Assembly: GCA_002382975.1 (NCBI GenBank) | Contig: DFTB01000006.1 | Coordinates: 248,001-312,000 of the forward strand | From: Fibrobacter sp. UBA4223 | GTDB taxonomy: Bacteria; Fibrobacterota; Fibrobacteria; Fibrobacterales; Fibrobacteraceae | Direction: 5' to 3' | DNA: 64,000 bases | In this document: positions 38,531 through 46,496 of the stretch, in pieces | Position numbering within the stretch: position 1 is the first letter of the stretch | Layout of the letters: every line of letters starts with the position of its first letter | Translations under genes and position numbers: made by a program | Notes under the pieces: generated by a model | The model's database searches: none | The model's input: the letters and a program-made list of their open reading frames with translations, nothing else | What the model was told of the DNA's origin: nothing

Positions 38531-39187
38531 ATGCGCATAAACGCCTTTGACGACGGATTGCGTCCAGAATTGCTGGAACGCTCTTTTTACGATGGAATCT
38601 TTGAAATTCCGCGATTAGAGCCATTGGAACAAATTGTCGAGCCCGCAGGACTTGTACCCTTTTCCAAGCGGCAGAAGGCCAGGGATCGATTCGTACACTT
38701 CTATGAACACGAGGCTCATTATCAGGATTTCACCAACCATCCTGAAAAATATATCAAAGATCTTTTAGAGCATCCGGGAATTATATCTCCCGATAATTCT
38801 ATTCTAGTAGAAGCTCCTCTTTGCGCACAGATTGCAAACCTATTCATATCTCGGCGCAACGCAAGTTTTCTGCAACACAGCGGAGTCTATCAGATTCCGA
38901 ATGTGCGATGGGGCGACGAAAGGACATTTACAACTGTAGAATTACCGGAAGCAGTAGCTTTTATCGGCATTCCGCATAACTCAATCGTTTCAATCGGGAC
39001 TTATGGATGTTGTCAAACTCAAGATGAAAAACGACTGATGCATTTGGGCGTTGTAGAAATGCTGAAGGTGTTGCATCCGCAAATTGTAGTCGTTTACGGT
39101 TCTATGCCAAAGGATGTATTTTGCGATTTTCCCTATGAACCGCGATTTTTGCGGTTTGACAATTGGGATAAGGAACATCATGCTTAA
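38531..39187 (+). CDS. DUF4417-like protein
   Basis: 218 residues with the DUF4417 pattern: AGLVPFSKRQKARDRFVHFYEHE, a central PGIISPDNSILVEAPLCAQIAN, GVYQIPNVRWGDERTF, and the end ILKVLHPQIVVVYGS-like LKVLHPQIVVVYGSMPKDVF. Biochemical role unknown; the family is common on phages and mobile elements. AGAGGAA precedes the ATG. No obvious partner. Confidence 0.65.
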   Translation: MRINAFDDGLRPELLERSFYDGIFEIPRLEPLEQIVEPAGLVPFSKRQKARDRFVHFYEHEAHYQDFTNHPEKYIKDLLEHPGIISPDNSILVEAPLCAQIANLFISRRNASFLQHSGVYQIPNVRWGDERTFTTVELPEAVAFIGIPHNSIVSIGTYGCCQTQDEKRLMHLGVVEMLKVLHPQIVVVYGSMPKDVFCDFPYEPRFLRFDNWDKEHHA

Positions 39188-39244
39188 TTTGTGGAAAGGA
39201 TTTATCAGGCAAAAAGCCAGGGAGACTCCCTCCCCACCATACGC

Positions 39245-39276
39245 AAAAAGGGCCGCATCGCTGCGGTCCCTTTTTT
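39245..39276 (+). terminator. Rho-independent terminator after the DUF4417 gene
   Basis: AAAAAGGGCCGCA pairs with TGCGGTCCCTTTTT (one bulged T) and ends in six T. Confidence 0.8.
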
Positions 39277-39392
39277 GATTTGTGTGAAACATTTTATCTA
39301 AAAACACAACATTTTGTTTCACACAACCGCACAAATAACGCAAACTTTAGTTAGACAACCTTGAAAATCTTGTGCACAAGTGCAAGATTGAC

Positions 39393-39436
39393 TTGTTTTT
39401 CCATCCAGAATATTGTATATTAATACAGGAGTATTA
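39393..39436 (+). promoter_or_regulatory. Promoter and operator of the RelB-PIN module
   Basis: TTGTTT (39393-39398), 17 bp, TATATT (39416-39421). Directly downstream the perfect inverted repeat TAATAC-AGGA-GTATTA (39421-39436) is placed to let the RelB/DinJ antitoxin block transcription (inference from TA autoregulation). Confidence 0.5.
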
Positions 39437-39486
39437 TAATCAACTTCAAACGCACTTGTAGATTTCTGCAAAGCAAAGGAGCTATC

Positions 39487-39774
39487 ATGCCAAGTACGCT
39501 ATTGCAAGTCAGGGTGGACGAAAAGACCCGTTCTGCAGCAGGAAGCATATACGAAAAGCTCGGCATCGACTTGCCGACAGCCGTCCGCATGTTCCTTGCC
39601 AGAACCATTCTGGAAAACGGCATACCCTTCAGTATGAAGCTCCGTCCAGCCGCTCCCGCCGATGTTCTCGAAGCCATGAAACAGGCTTCGCAGTCTGCCG
39701 CCGATGCAGGAGTTGCAGATATGTCTCTTGATGAAATCAACGACGAAATCGCACAGGTCCGAGCCGGCAAATGA
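39487..39774 (+). CDS. RelB/DinJ-family antitoxin
   Basis: 95 residues. The N-terminal ribbon-helix-helix TLLQVRVDEKTRSAAGSIYEKLGIDLPTAVRMFL is typical of RelB/DinJ DNA-binding antitoxins; the C-terminal half (MSLDEINDEIAQVRAGK) would bind the toxin. AAAGGAG precedes ATG. The stop overlaps the PIN gene start (ATGA), so the two are coupled. Confidence 0.88.
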   Translation: MPSTLLQVRVDEKTRSAAGSIYEKLGIDLPTAVRMFLARTILENGIPFSMKLRPAAPADVLEAMKQASQSAADAGVADMSLDEINDEIAQVRAGK

Positions 39775-40184
39775 AATGCTATGCAGTCATTGACACGAAC
39801 GTGTTGGTCTCCGCATTGTTAAAATGGGATTCTATTCCAGGGCAGGTCGTACAACAAACCTACGCCCACGAGATTATTCCCGTTTTCAATGATTCTATCT
39901 TACAAGAATACGAAGAAGTGCTCTCTCGTGAAAAATTTCATTTTCCAAAAGAGACTGTCGAATTTTTGCTTTCACGCTTAAAGACAATCGGTGAAAACAT
40001 GACAACCGTAGAATCGCTTGTTGGCAATTTTCCAGACCCCAAAGACGTCGTATTTTTTGAAGTCACAATGGAAAAGAATAAAACCGATGACGCATTTCTT
40101 GTCACGGGAAACCTGAAACACTTTCCAAAGCACCCCAAAGTTGTCACTCCAGCAGAAATGCTGCGTATTTTGGACAACATATAA
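39771..40184 (+). CDS. PIN-domain toxin (PIN_3 / TIGR00305-type)
   Basis: 137-residue PIN ribonuclease, the likely toxin of the pair. Acidic residues: Asp in VIDTNVLVSAL, Glu in ILQEYEEVL, Asp in NFPDPKDVVFFE and in KTDDAFLVTGN, all conserved for metal binding. Members are annotated as putative toxin components of the PIN family. Pairing with a RelB/DinJ antitoxin is a known combination. Followed by a terminator. Confidence 0.85.
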   Translation: MKCYAVIDTNVLVSALLKWDSIPGQVVQQTYAHEIIPVFNDSILQEYEEVLSREKFHFPKETVEFLLSRLKTIGENMTTVESLVGNFPDPKDVVFFEVTMEKNKTDDAFLVTGNLKHFPKHPKVVTPAEMLRILDNI

Positions 40185-40201
40185 TTCTTTTATTTATACG
40201 C

Positions 40202-40231
40202 AAAAAGGGCCGCATCGCAGCAGTCCTTTTT
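40202..40231 (+). terminator. Terminator after the PIN toxin gene
   Basis: AAAAAGG (40202-40208) pairs with CCTTTTT (40225-40231) around an imperfect GC-rich stem; a relative of the terminator at 39245-39276. Confidence 0.65.
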
Positions 40232-40239
40232 GAAAGGTG

Positions 40240-40261
40240 ATCCCGGAACGGAGTCCGGGAT
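40240..40261. repeat. REP-like hairpin (GATGACA family)
   Basis: ATCCCGGA (40240-40247) and TCCGGGAT (40254-40261) are perfect 8-bp arms with a 6-nt loop, followed by GACA. Lies between the PIN gene terminator and the sdhB stop. Confidence 0.7.
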
Positions 40262-40274
40262 GACATGTCAGGGA

Positions 40275-41051
40275 TTAATCCTTGCCATAAACCTTTTCGG
40301 CGTAGGTCACGGTAGCGCCGAGGTATTCGCGGTTCATCTTGGCGATGTAATCCACGGTGATACCCTTCGGGCAGGCGGCCTGGCATTCGTAAAGGTTCGT
40401 GCAGTTGCCGAAGCCTTCCTTGTCCATCTGGGCGACCATGGCCAAGACGCGCTTCTTCGCTTCAACCTTGCCCTGCGGCAAGAAGCTGAGGTGAGCGACC
40501 TTAGCAGATACGAACAACATTGCGGATGCGTTCTTACAGGCGGCCACGCAGGCACCGCAACCAATGCAGGCGGCAGCGTCAAAGGCGCGGTCGGCATCAG
40601 CCTTGGGAACCGGAATCGTGGATGCTTCAGGAGCGGCACCGGTGTTGACGGAAACGAAACCGCCAGCCTGGATGATGCGGTCGAATGCGGAACGGTCCAC
40701 GGCGCAGTCACGGATAACCGGGAATGCGGCGGCGCGCCACGGTTCGATCACGATGGTGTCGCCATCCTTGAACTTGCGCATGTGAAGCTGGCAAGTGGTG
40801 GTCGCATGGTCAGGACCGTGCGGCATACCGTTGATGACGAGAGAGCACATGCCACAGATACCTTCGCGGCAGTCGTGGTCGAAGGCGAAGCCTTCCTTGC
40901 CCTGCTTCATCTGTTCTTCGTTCACGATGTCCAGCATTTCCAGGAAGGACATGTCCGGGGAAACATCGTTGATCTTGACAGTTTCGAACTGTCCCTTGGT
41001 CTTGGCATCCTTCTGACGCCAAATCTTCAAAGTCAAATTCAGTCCGCTCAT
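40275..41051 (-). CDS. sdhB: Succinate dehydrogenase/fumarate reductase iron-sulfur subunit
   Basis: 258 residues carrying electrons between the cytochrome and flavoprotein subunits. The [2Fe-2S] site [10 protein letters not shown], the [4Fe-4S] site [15 protein letters not shown] and the last cluster CQAACPKGI are present, in the usual order. In a fermentative succinate producer the complex most likely runs as fumarate reductase; direction cannot be proved from sequence. Overlaps the sdhA stop by one base (TAATG). Confidence 0.95.
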   Translation of the reverse strand: MSGLNLTLKIWRQKDAKTKGQFETVKINDVSPDMSFLEMLDIVNEEQMKQGKEGFAFDHDCREGICGMCSLVINGMPHGPDHATTTCQLHMRKFKDGDTIVIEPWRAAAFPVIRDCAVDRSAFDRIIQAGGFVSVNTGAAPEASTIPVPKADADRAFDAAACIGCGACVAACKNASAMLFVSAKVAHLSFLPQGKVEAKKRVLAMVAQMDKEGFGNCTNLYECQAACPKGITVDYIAKMNREYLGATVTYAEKVYGKD

Positions 41052-42964
41052 TATTTGTAGCTCCTAGTAGCGAGGTGGACGTTATCAAAGGTAAGAGGTT
41101 CCTTGGAAAGTTCCGGTGCGACACCGTCGCCCTTGTATTCCCAGGCACCCACGTAGCAGAAGTTCTCGTCGTCGCGCTTGGCTTCGCCTTCCGGAGTCTG
41201 GCTTTCTTCGCGGAAGTGGCCGCCGCAAGATTCCTTGCGGTGCAGGGCGTCGAGAGTGAGGACTTCGGCGAATTCGAGGAAGTCAGCCACGCGGCCGGCG
41301 CGTTCGAGGTTCTGGTTGAAGGAACCTTCGGAGCCGAGCACGTTGACGTTTTCCCAGAATTCGGCACGGAGGGCCGGAATCTTCTCGAGGGCGGTCTTGA
41401 GGCCGGCTTCGTTACGAGCCATGCCAACGTATTCCCACATGATGTTACCGAGTTCACGATGGATATCGTTGACCGTGCGGTGACCCTTGATGGAGAGGAG
41501 CTTGTGGATGCGTTCTTCGGTCTGCTTCTTGCAGTCTTCGAACGCGGCATCGGATTCGGAAACCTTCTCGAGCTTGGTGCCCGCGAAGTAGCCGCCGATG
41601 GTGAACGGAATGACGAAGTAACCGTCGGAGAGGCCCTGCATAAGAGCAGAAGCGCCGAGGCGGTTTGCACCGTGGTCGGAGAAGTTGGCTTCACCGAGAA
41701 CGAAGCAGCCCGGAATCGTGGACATCAGATCGTAGTCCACCCAGAGGCCGCCCATGGTATAGTGGATGGCCGGGAAGATACGCATCGGGACCTTGTACGG
41801 GTCTTCGTCGGTAATCTTTTCGTACATCTGGAAGAGGTTGCCGTACTTGGCAGAGACACCGGCAACGCCCATACGCTGGATAGCGTCGGCGAAGTCGAGG
41901 TACACGGCCTGCTTGGTGTTACCCACGCCGAGACCTGCGTCGCAGACCTGCTTGGCGTTACGGGAAGCCACGTCACGCGGCACCAGGTTACCGAAGCTCG
42001 GGTACTTTTCTTCGAGGTAGTAGTAACGTTCTTCTTCCGGAATCTGGTCCGGGCTGCGAGTGTCGCCCGCCTTGCGCGGAACCCAGATACGGCCATCGTT
42101 ACGGAGAGATTCACTCATCAAGGTGAGCTTGGACTGCAGGTCGCCGTGGCGAGGAATGCAAGTCGGGTGAATCTGCGTGTAGCAGGGGTTAGCGAACAGG
42201 GCGCCGCGCTTGTAGGCACGGAAAGCGGCCGTCACGTTGGAACCCTGGGCGTTGGTAGAAAGGTAGTAGACGTTACCGTAACCGCCGGTGCAGAGGCACA
42301 CAGCGTCACCCACGTGGCTTTCGAGTTCGCCAGTGATGAGGTTACGGACGATGATACCGCGAGCCTTGCCGTCGATCACGACCAGGTCCATCATTTCGCG
42401 GCGGGGGAACATCTTCACCTTACCGGCGGCAACCTGGCGCATGAGAGCCTGGTAGGCACCGAGCAAGAGCTGCTGACCCGTCTGACCGCGAGCGTAGAAC
42501 GTACGGGAAACCTGCGTACCACCGAAGGAACGGTTGTCGAGGAGGCCACCGTATTCACGACCGAACGGAACACCCTGGGCCACGCACTGGTCGATGATGA
42601 GATTAGAGTTTTCGGCCAAGCGGTGCACGTTGGCTTCGCGAGCGCGGAAGTCACCGCCCTTCACGGTATCGTAGAACAGACGGTAAACGGAGTCGCCGTC
42701 GTTCTTGTAGTTCTTGGCAGCGTTGATACCACCCTGGGCAGCAATGGAGTGTGCGCGACGGGGGCTATCCTGGATGCAGAAAGACTTGACATTGTAACCA
42801 AGTTCGGCAAGGGATGCGGCAGCAGAAGCACCGGCAAGACCGGTACCCACCACAATCACGGTGAACTTACGCTTGTTGGCGGGGTTCACGAGCTTGAGTT
42901 CGAACTTGTGCTTGGTCCACTTTTCTTCGATGGAACCACCGGGGATTTTAGAATCAAGAATCAT
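41051..42964 (-). CDS. sdhA: Succinate dehydrogenase/fumarate reductase flavoprotein subunit
   Basis: 637-residue FAD subunit that interconverts succinate and fumarate. FAD Rossmann motif [12 protein letters not shown] (39-50), covalent-FAD histidine His72 in [13 protein letters not shown], and substrate-site regions such as the QIHPT stretch are intact. Sequence type matches the epsilon/Bacteroidota-like group with a single cytochrome subunit. Middle gene of sdhC-sdhA-sdhB. A 630-codon frame open on the opposite strand is a shadow. Confidence 0.96.
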   Translation of the reverse strand: MILDSKIPGGSIEEKWTKHKFELKLVNPANKRKFTVIVVGTGLAGASAAASLAELGYNVKSFCIQDSPRRAHSIAAQGGINAAKNYKNDGDSVYRLFYDTVKGGDFRAREANVHRLAENSNLIIDQCVAQGVPFGREYGGLLDNRSFGGTQVSRTFYARGQTGQQLLLGAYQALMRQVAAGKVKMFPRREMMDLVVIDGKARGIIVRNLITGELESHVGDAVCLCTGGYGNVYYLSTNAQGSNVTAAFRAYKRGALFANPCYTQIHPTCIPRHGDLQSKLTLMSESLRNDGRIWVPRKAGDTRSPDQIPEEERYYYLEEKYPSFGNLVPRDVASRNAKQVCDAGLGVGNTKQAVYLDFADAIQRMGVAGVSAKYGNLFQMYEKITDEDPYKVPMRIFPAIHYTMGGLWVDYDLMSTIPGCFVLGEANFSDHGANRLGASALMQGLSDGYFVIPFTIGGYFAGTKLEKVSESDAAFEDCKKQTEERIHKLLSIKGHRTVNDIHRELGNIMWEYVGMARNEAGLKTALEKIPALRAEFWENVNVLGSEGSFNQNLERAGRVADFLEFAEVLTLDALHRKESCGGHFREESQTPEGEAKRDDENFCYVGAWEYKGDGVAPELSKEPLTFDNVHLATRSYK

Positions 42965-42975
42965 TAGTGGTCTCC

Positions 42976-43827
42976 TTAAATTTCAGCGTTAAAAGAAACT
43001 TCGACGGTGCCGACAGAAGGAATCACGTAAGAAGTCTTGGCGGCTTCCTTTTCCTTCTGCTGCTGTTCGTACTGCGGCTGCAGGGCACGAGACTTTTCGA
43101 TCAGGGCCTGGGTCTCAGGCTGGTTGGCCAGGTAGAAAGCACCGGCGGCAGTGACGGCAAAGCCAAGAGCCACGACGACACTATAGACGATGCCAGCAAG
43201 GTCAATGACCGGAGTCCATTTCTGGTGGGCAATGCCCATAGTCTGGAATGCAGAAGAAATAGCGTGGAACAGGTGCATACCGATGACGAACATGCTAATC
43301 ACGTAGAAGGCAGCCCAGGCCGGATTACCCAGCATCTGGATAGTGGTGAGCCACATGTCGCGGACGATTTCACCCTTGTCGTTCATATACAGGTAGTGTT
43401 CGCCGAACTTGAGCATCATGAGGTGCTGCACGAGGAAGCCGAGAATGAAGAGACCGGACCAGATCATGGTGAAGGTGGCGAAGGTCTTCTTGCCCTTGCG
43501 GACGTTGAGTTCGTAGTCGATACCGCCGCGGGCCTTCTTGTTTTCGATCTTCAGCTTGATAGCAAGGAAGATATGGAGGGCGAAGGCAGCCACCAGCACC
43601 AGTTCGACGAGGTAAATCATCTTGATGGGGAAGTGGAGCGGATTGAACCCGGTTAGGAACTCGGTGTAGGCGTTGTAGGACGCCTGGGCCGACACCTGGT
43701 CAAAGTTCAAGAGCTGGAAGTTGCCACACATGTGGCCGAAGATGAACAGGGCGAGGAACGCGCCTGTGCATCCCATGATCTGCTTCTTACCAATGGAAGA
43801 GGTAAGATACTTGATGATCCATTGCAT
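42976..43827 (-). CDS. sdhC: Succinate dehydrogenase/fumarate reductase cytochrome b subunit
   Basis: 283-residue membrane anchor with about five transmembrane helices ([94 protein letters not shown]). Histidines in helices ([19 protein letters not shown]) fit a di-heme cytochrome b. A Gln/Lys/Glu-rich segment after the last helix is odd but near the C-terminus. First of the sdhCAB operon; starts 32 bp after ndk on the same strand. Confidence 0.93.
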   Translation of the reverse strand: MQWIIKYLTSSIGKKQIMGCTGAFLALFIFGHMCGNFQLLNFDQVSAQASYNAYTEFLTGFNPLHFPIKMIYLVELVLVAAFALHIFLAIKLKIENKKARGGIDYELNVRKGKKTFATFTMIWSGLFILGFLVQHLMMLKFGEHYLYMNDKGEIVRDMWLTTIQMLGNPAWAAFYVISMFVIGMHLFHAISSAFQTMGIAHQKWTPVIDLAGIVYSVVVALGFAVTAAGAFYLANQPETQALIEKSRALQPQYEQQQKEKEAAKTSYVIPSVGTVEVSFNAEI

Positions 43828-43859
43828 TGAGTTGTGTCTCCTTGAGGGGTTGTTTAAAC

Positions 43860-44312
43860 TTAGAGAACGCAGCAGGCCTTGAGAGAAGGCATTTCGTAAG
43901 CGTAGCGTTCGTCTTCCTTGAACCAGAAGTCCAGTTCGCGCTTAGCAGACTCGGGGCTGTCGGAGCTGTGCACCACGTTTTCGGTCATGGAAGGGGCAAA
44001 ATCGTAGCGGAGGGTACCGGGTTCCGCCTTAGCCGGATTGGTGGCACCGTTGATAGCGCGAACCTTGGCAATGGCATTTTCGCCGCCGAGGGCGAGCATC
44101 ACGGACGGGCCCTTGGTCATGTAGGCTTCGAGTTCCGGGAAGAACGGCTTTTCCACGTGTTCGGCGTAGAAACCGCGAGCATCAGCAGAAGTCATCTGGT
44201 GCATCTTCACGGCGCAGACGGAGAGGCCTGCAGCGATGTAACGGTCGATAATGCGTCCAATGAGGCCAGACTTGACCGCATTGGGCTTGATCATTGCAAA
44301 TGTCATTTCCAT
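43860..44312 (-). CDS. ndk: Nucleoside diphosphate kinase
   Basis: 150 residues. Balances NTP pools via a phosphohistidine. Active-site His115 in NVVHSSDSPESA, N-terminal TFAMIKPNAVKSGLIG and the Kpn loop RAINGATNPAKAEPGT are intact. It lies 32 bp upstream of sdhC with no terminator seen, so it may be transcribed with sdhCAB. Confidence 0.95.
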   Translation of the reverse strand: MEMTFAMIKPNAVKSGLIGRIIDRYIAAGLSVCAVKMHQMTSADARGFYAEHVEKPFFPELEAYMTKGPSVMLALGGENAIAKVRAINGATNPAKAEPGTLRYDFAPSMTENVVHSSDSPESAKRELDFWFKEDERYAYEMPSLKACCVL

Positions 44313-44354
44313 AGTAGGTACCTTTTAGTTTAAGATGTGGGAAATATAGATATA

Positions 44355-44389
44355 ATTCGGATTTCGGAATTCAGATTTCAGAATTATAA
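44355..44389. repeat. 7-bp-period array (ATTCGGA type)
   Basis: Five successive heptads: ATTCGGA, TTTCGGA, ATTCAGA, TTTCAGA, ATTATAA, just upstream of the ndk start region. Confidence 0.75.
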
Positions 44390-44390
44390 A

Positions 44391-44424
44391 CGTCATTGCG
44401 GACGTAGCCGAAGTAATTCACTCC
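44391..44424. repeat. REP-like segment (GTCATTGCGG...GAAGTAATTC)
   Basis: Between the two heptad arrays. Resembles the dispersed GTCATTGCGAGG...GAAGCAATCC type of element known from many genomes. Resemblance judged by eye only. Confidence 0.4.
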
Positions 44425-44452
44425 GAATTCCGAATTCTGAATTCTGAATTTA
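44425..44452. repeat. 7-bp-period array (GAATTCT type)
   Basis: Four heptads: GAATTCC, GAATTCT, GAATTCT, GAATTTA. The last unit includes the stop codon of the neighbouring lipoprotein gene (reverse strand, 44450-44452). Confidence 0.75.
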
Positions 44453-46447
44453 CTCTTCTGCCTCTATCTTCTTCATCAGGTCTTCGGCCAGTTTTCCGTC
44501 ACTTTTGATGTTTTCCACTAGCCAATCCACAGATTCCTTCAGTTCGCTCTTGGGGAAACGCTTCTGGAAGTCTTCCAGAACCTCCAGGGCCTGATCATTG
44601 CGATTTAAATTTTCGCTCAAAATAAATCCCAAGCTGAACATAGCTTTCTCTGTCTCGGGAGCATCCGGCCACACCTGCAAGAAAGCTTCAAAGCAAGCCG
44701 CAGACTTTTTGTACTTCTGCGCATCTGAATACGTTTGAGCCAGGTTGTAAACCGCCGCACGGAAAAGGGTATCCCGATAAGCAAACAAGTCTATCACCTT
44801 ATTATAGGCAGAAATAGCATCGTCAAATTTCTGGTTCTTGGCTAAAGAATCACCCAAAGCGATGAACCCCTCTGCTATAGTGACCGGGGCAAGGTCCGCC
44901 TTAGACTGATCATAAAAAAACACATTCGTCTTATTCCAAATTTCCATATTGGCCAAAAGCTTTTCGTTCATCTTGGCCTTACTTTCCAGACCGCTTACAA
45001 TCTGCGATTCAACATCTTCAAAAGACTTGTCCTTGTACTTCGATTCCTTATTGTAGAAGTATTCGAACTTCTTAAGATTATCAGCAACCATGTTCTCTAC
45101 GGGCGCAACCATTTTCAAAGTTCTATCATAACGAGCAGTTATAAAATCCATGCGGGCAACACGCATCAATGCACGAAATTCCCAGGACTGATCGGCCTTT
45201 TCCTGTCTAGCTTTTTCACCAACGGCATAAGCCTGAGCCAGCATCTTGACGATATTGTAATGCGTTTCCTTGTTGTAGGGAATCCCCGGTTCTGCTTCAA
45301 AGATTTTCATCAAGTCCGTCTTTGTATAAACCATCTTTCCGTTATCAGAAACCAAAACCGTTGCGGAGTCAAGGCTAGCCACATCTTCGGCATACATTTT
45401 TTCCAATTGTTTTTCTACACGATCAAACGACTTGGGTTCTGAGGGAATAACAGCCTGCACATAGAAACTATGATAAAGGGAATCCGACATGGACCGAATC
45501 GCAGAGGATATATATCCAGTCGTTTTTCCTTCCAGTTCGGACCATAAGGCAGGCATCAACCCGATTCCATAGGGCAATGCATGATCTTTCTTGACCTTGC
45601 CCACATAGCCCATGCTGTCAGATGTTTCTTCTTTTTCACTAATGGTCGCTGCCACAGCCTTGAAGGATTCCAAATCCTTGACATTCACCATAGTCTTCGC
45701 AAGGACTGCCGAATCCTTCATGGCTACATGATAAACTTCATAACCGGGAGCAGTCATGAACTTTTCCTTGTTATCCTCATAGAATTTATGGGAATCTTTG
45801 GGAACAAGCTTTTCAACAACAACCGTTCCCAAATCAGACATCATTTCTTTCACCTTTTGCGACATTGCCTGTTTGTGCAACTTGATAAAGGACTGCTCCA
45901 GTCCCTTTATATCGTCTTCTTTAGAGGTATCTGCATTGGAGGAATCTTTCTTTTCAGCCAAAGACTGCTGAATAAATTTTTTCAAAGAATCCTGATTCTG
46001 TGACAGATAGTAGCGTCCGGCAACTTCTTCACGAACGGTCATATATGTCGCCGTACTGTCAAATTCACGGCGATGTTCGTCAAAGAATTTTTTCAATTCT
46101 TCATCAGAATACCCAAGACGATTCATCAAATGAAAACGAGTATAGACTATCGTGAGCAGACGGTTCTTCACAATAGGTTCATAAGCTTTCCAAGCGGAAT
46201 CGTAGGACCGAGATTCTCCAGTCGCTTTAGAGATTTTCGCCATCGAGAACATGAGATTCTCCGCAGCCGAATTATACCTCTCCGAGCCGGGTTGTCCGAA
46301 ATTCTGTAAGACCAAGAAATCTAGGTCTTCTGCATACAGAGACTCATTGCCAATCCTTGCCACAATGGAGTCCTTACTTCCAATACCGTTACAACCTATC
46401 AGCAAGGAGCACAATGCAAAAACGACTAGGGGATATATTTTTTTCAT
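44450..46447 (-). CDS. Lipoprotein with SurA/PPIase-like helical region and C-terminal TPRs
   Basis: 665 residues. Lipoprotein signal with lipobox LLIGC. The N-terminal part (ARIGNESLYAEDLDFLV; NRLLTIVYTRFHLMNRLGYSDEELKKFFDEHRREF) resembles the chaperone helices of SurA/PpiD proteins; a middle part (SDSMGYVGKVKKDHALPYGIG) resembles a degenerate parvulin domain. About residues 530-640 form tetratricopeptide-like repeats (LAKNQKFDDAISAYNKVIDLF; ACFEAFLQVWPDAPE). Probable periplasmic folding or assembly factor for envelope proteins; isomerase activity is doubtful. It is divergent from the U32 gene with only 49 bp between starts. Confidence 0.65.
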   Translation of the reverse strand: MKKIYPLVVFALCSLLIGCNGIGSKDSIVARIGNESLYAEDLDFLVLQNFGQPGSERYNSAAENLMFSMAKISKATGESRSYDSAWKAYEPIVKNRLLTIVYTRFHLMNRLGYSDEELKKFFDEHRREFDSTATYMTVREEVAGRYYLSQNQDSLKKFIQQSLAEKKDSSNADTSKEDDIKGLEQSFIKLHKQAMSQKVKEMMSDLGTVVVEKLVPKDSHKFYEDNKEKFMTAPGYEVYHVAMKDSAVLAKTMVNVKDLESFKAVAATISEKEETSDSMGYVGKVKKDHALPYGIGLMPALWSELEGKTTGYISSAIRSMSDSLYHSFYVQAVIPSEPKSFDRVEKQLEKMYAEDVASLDSATVLVSDNGKMVYTKTDLMKIFEAEPGIPYNKETHYNIVKMLAQAYAVGEKARQEKADQSWEFRALMRVARMDFITARYDRTLKMVAPVENMVADNLKKFEYFYNKESKYKDKSFEDVESQIVSGLESKAKMNEKLLANMEIWNKTNVFFYDQSKADLAPVTIAEGFIALGDSLAKNQKFDDAISAYNKVIDLFAYRDTLFRAAVYNLAQTYSDAQKYKKSAACFEAFLQVWPDAPETEKAMFSLGFILSENLNRNDQALEVLEDFQKRFPKSELKESVDWLVENIKSDGKLAEDLMKKIEAEE

Positions 46448-46496
46448 AGATAAAACCTCTGTCCCGCAAATATAAGAAAAAAACTATTTTTTCATC

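Larger units (their letters stand above)
39188..39486. other. Intergenic region between DUF4417 and relB genes
   Basis: 299 bp. It holds a terminator (39245-39276), a 12-bp inverted repeat TTGTGTGAAACA / TGTTTCACACAA (right arm about 39315-39326), a 12-bp palindrome CTTGTGCACAAG (39369-39380) and the relB promoter and operator. No gene seen. Confidence 0.5.

Noticed and set aside
41075..42967. 630-codon open frame on the + strand opposite sdhA
   Set aside because: It mirrors sdhA codon structure exactly; sdhA has full catalytic motifs and the opposite frame shows no domain. A codon-bias shadow.
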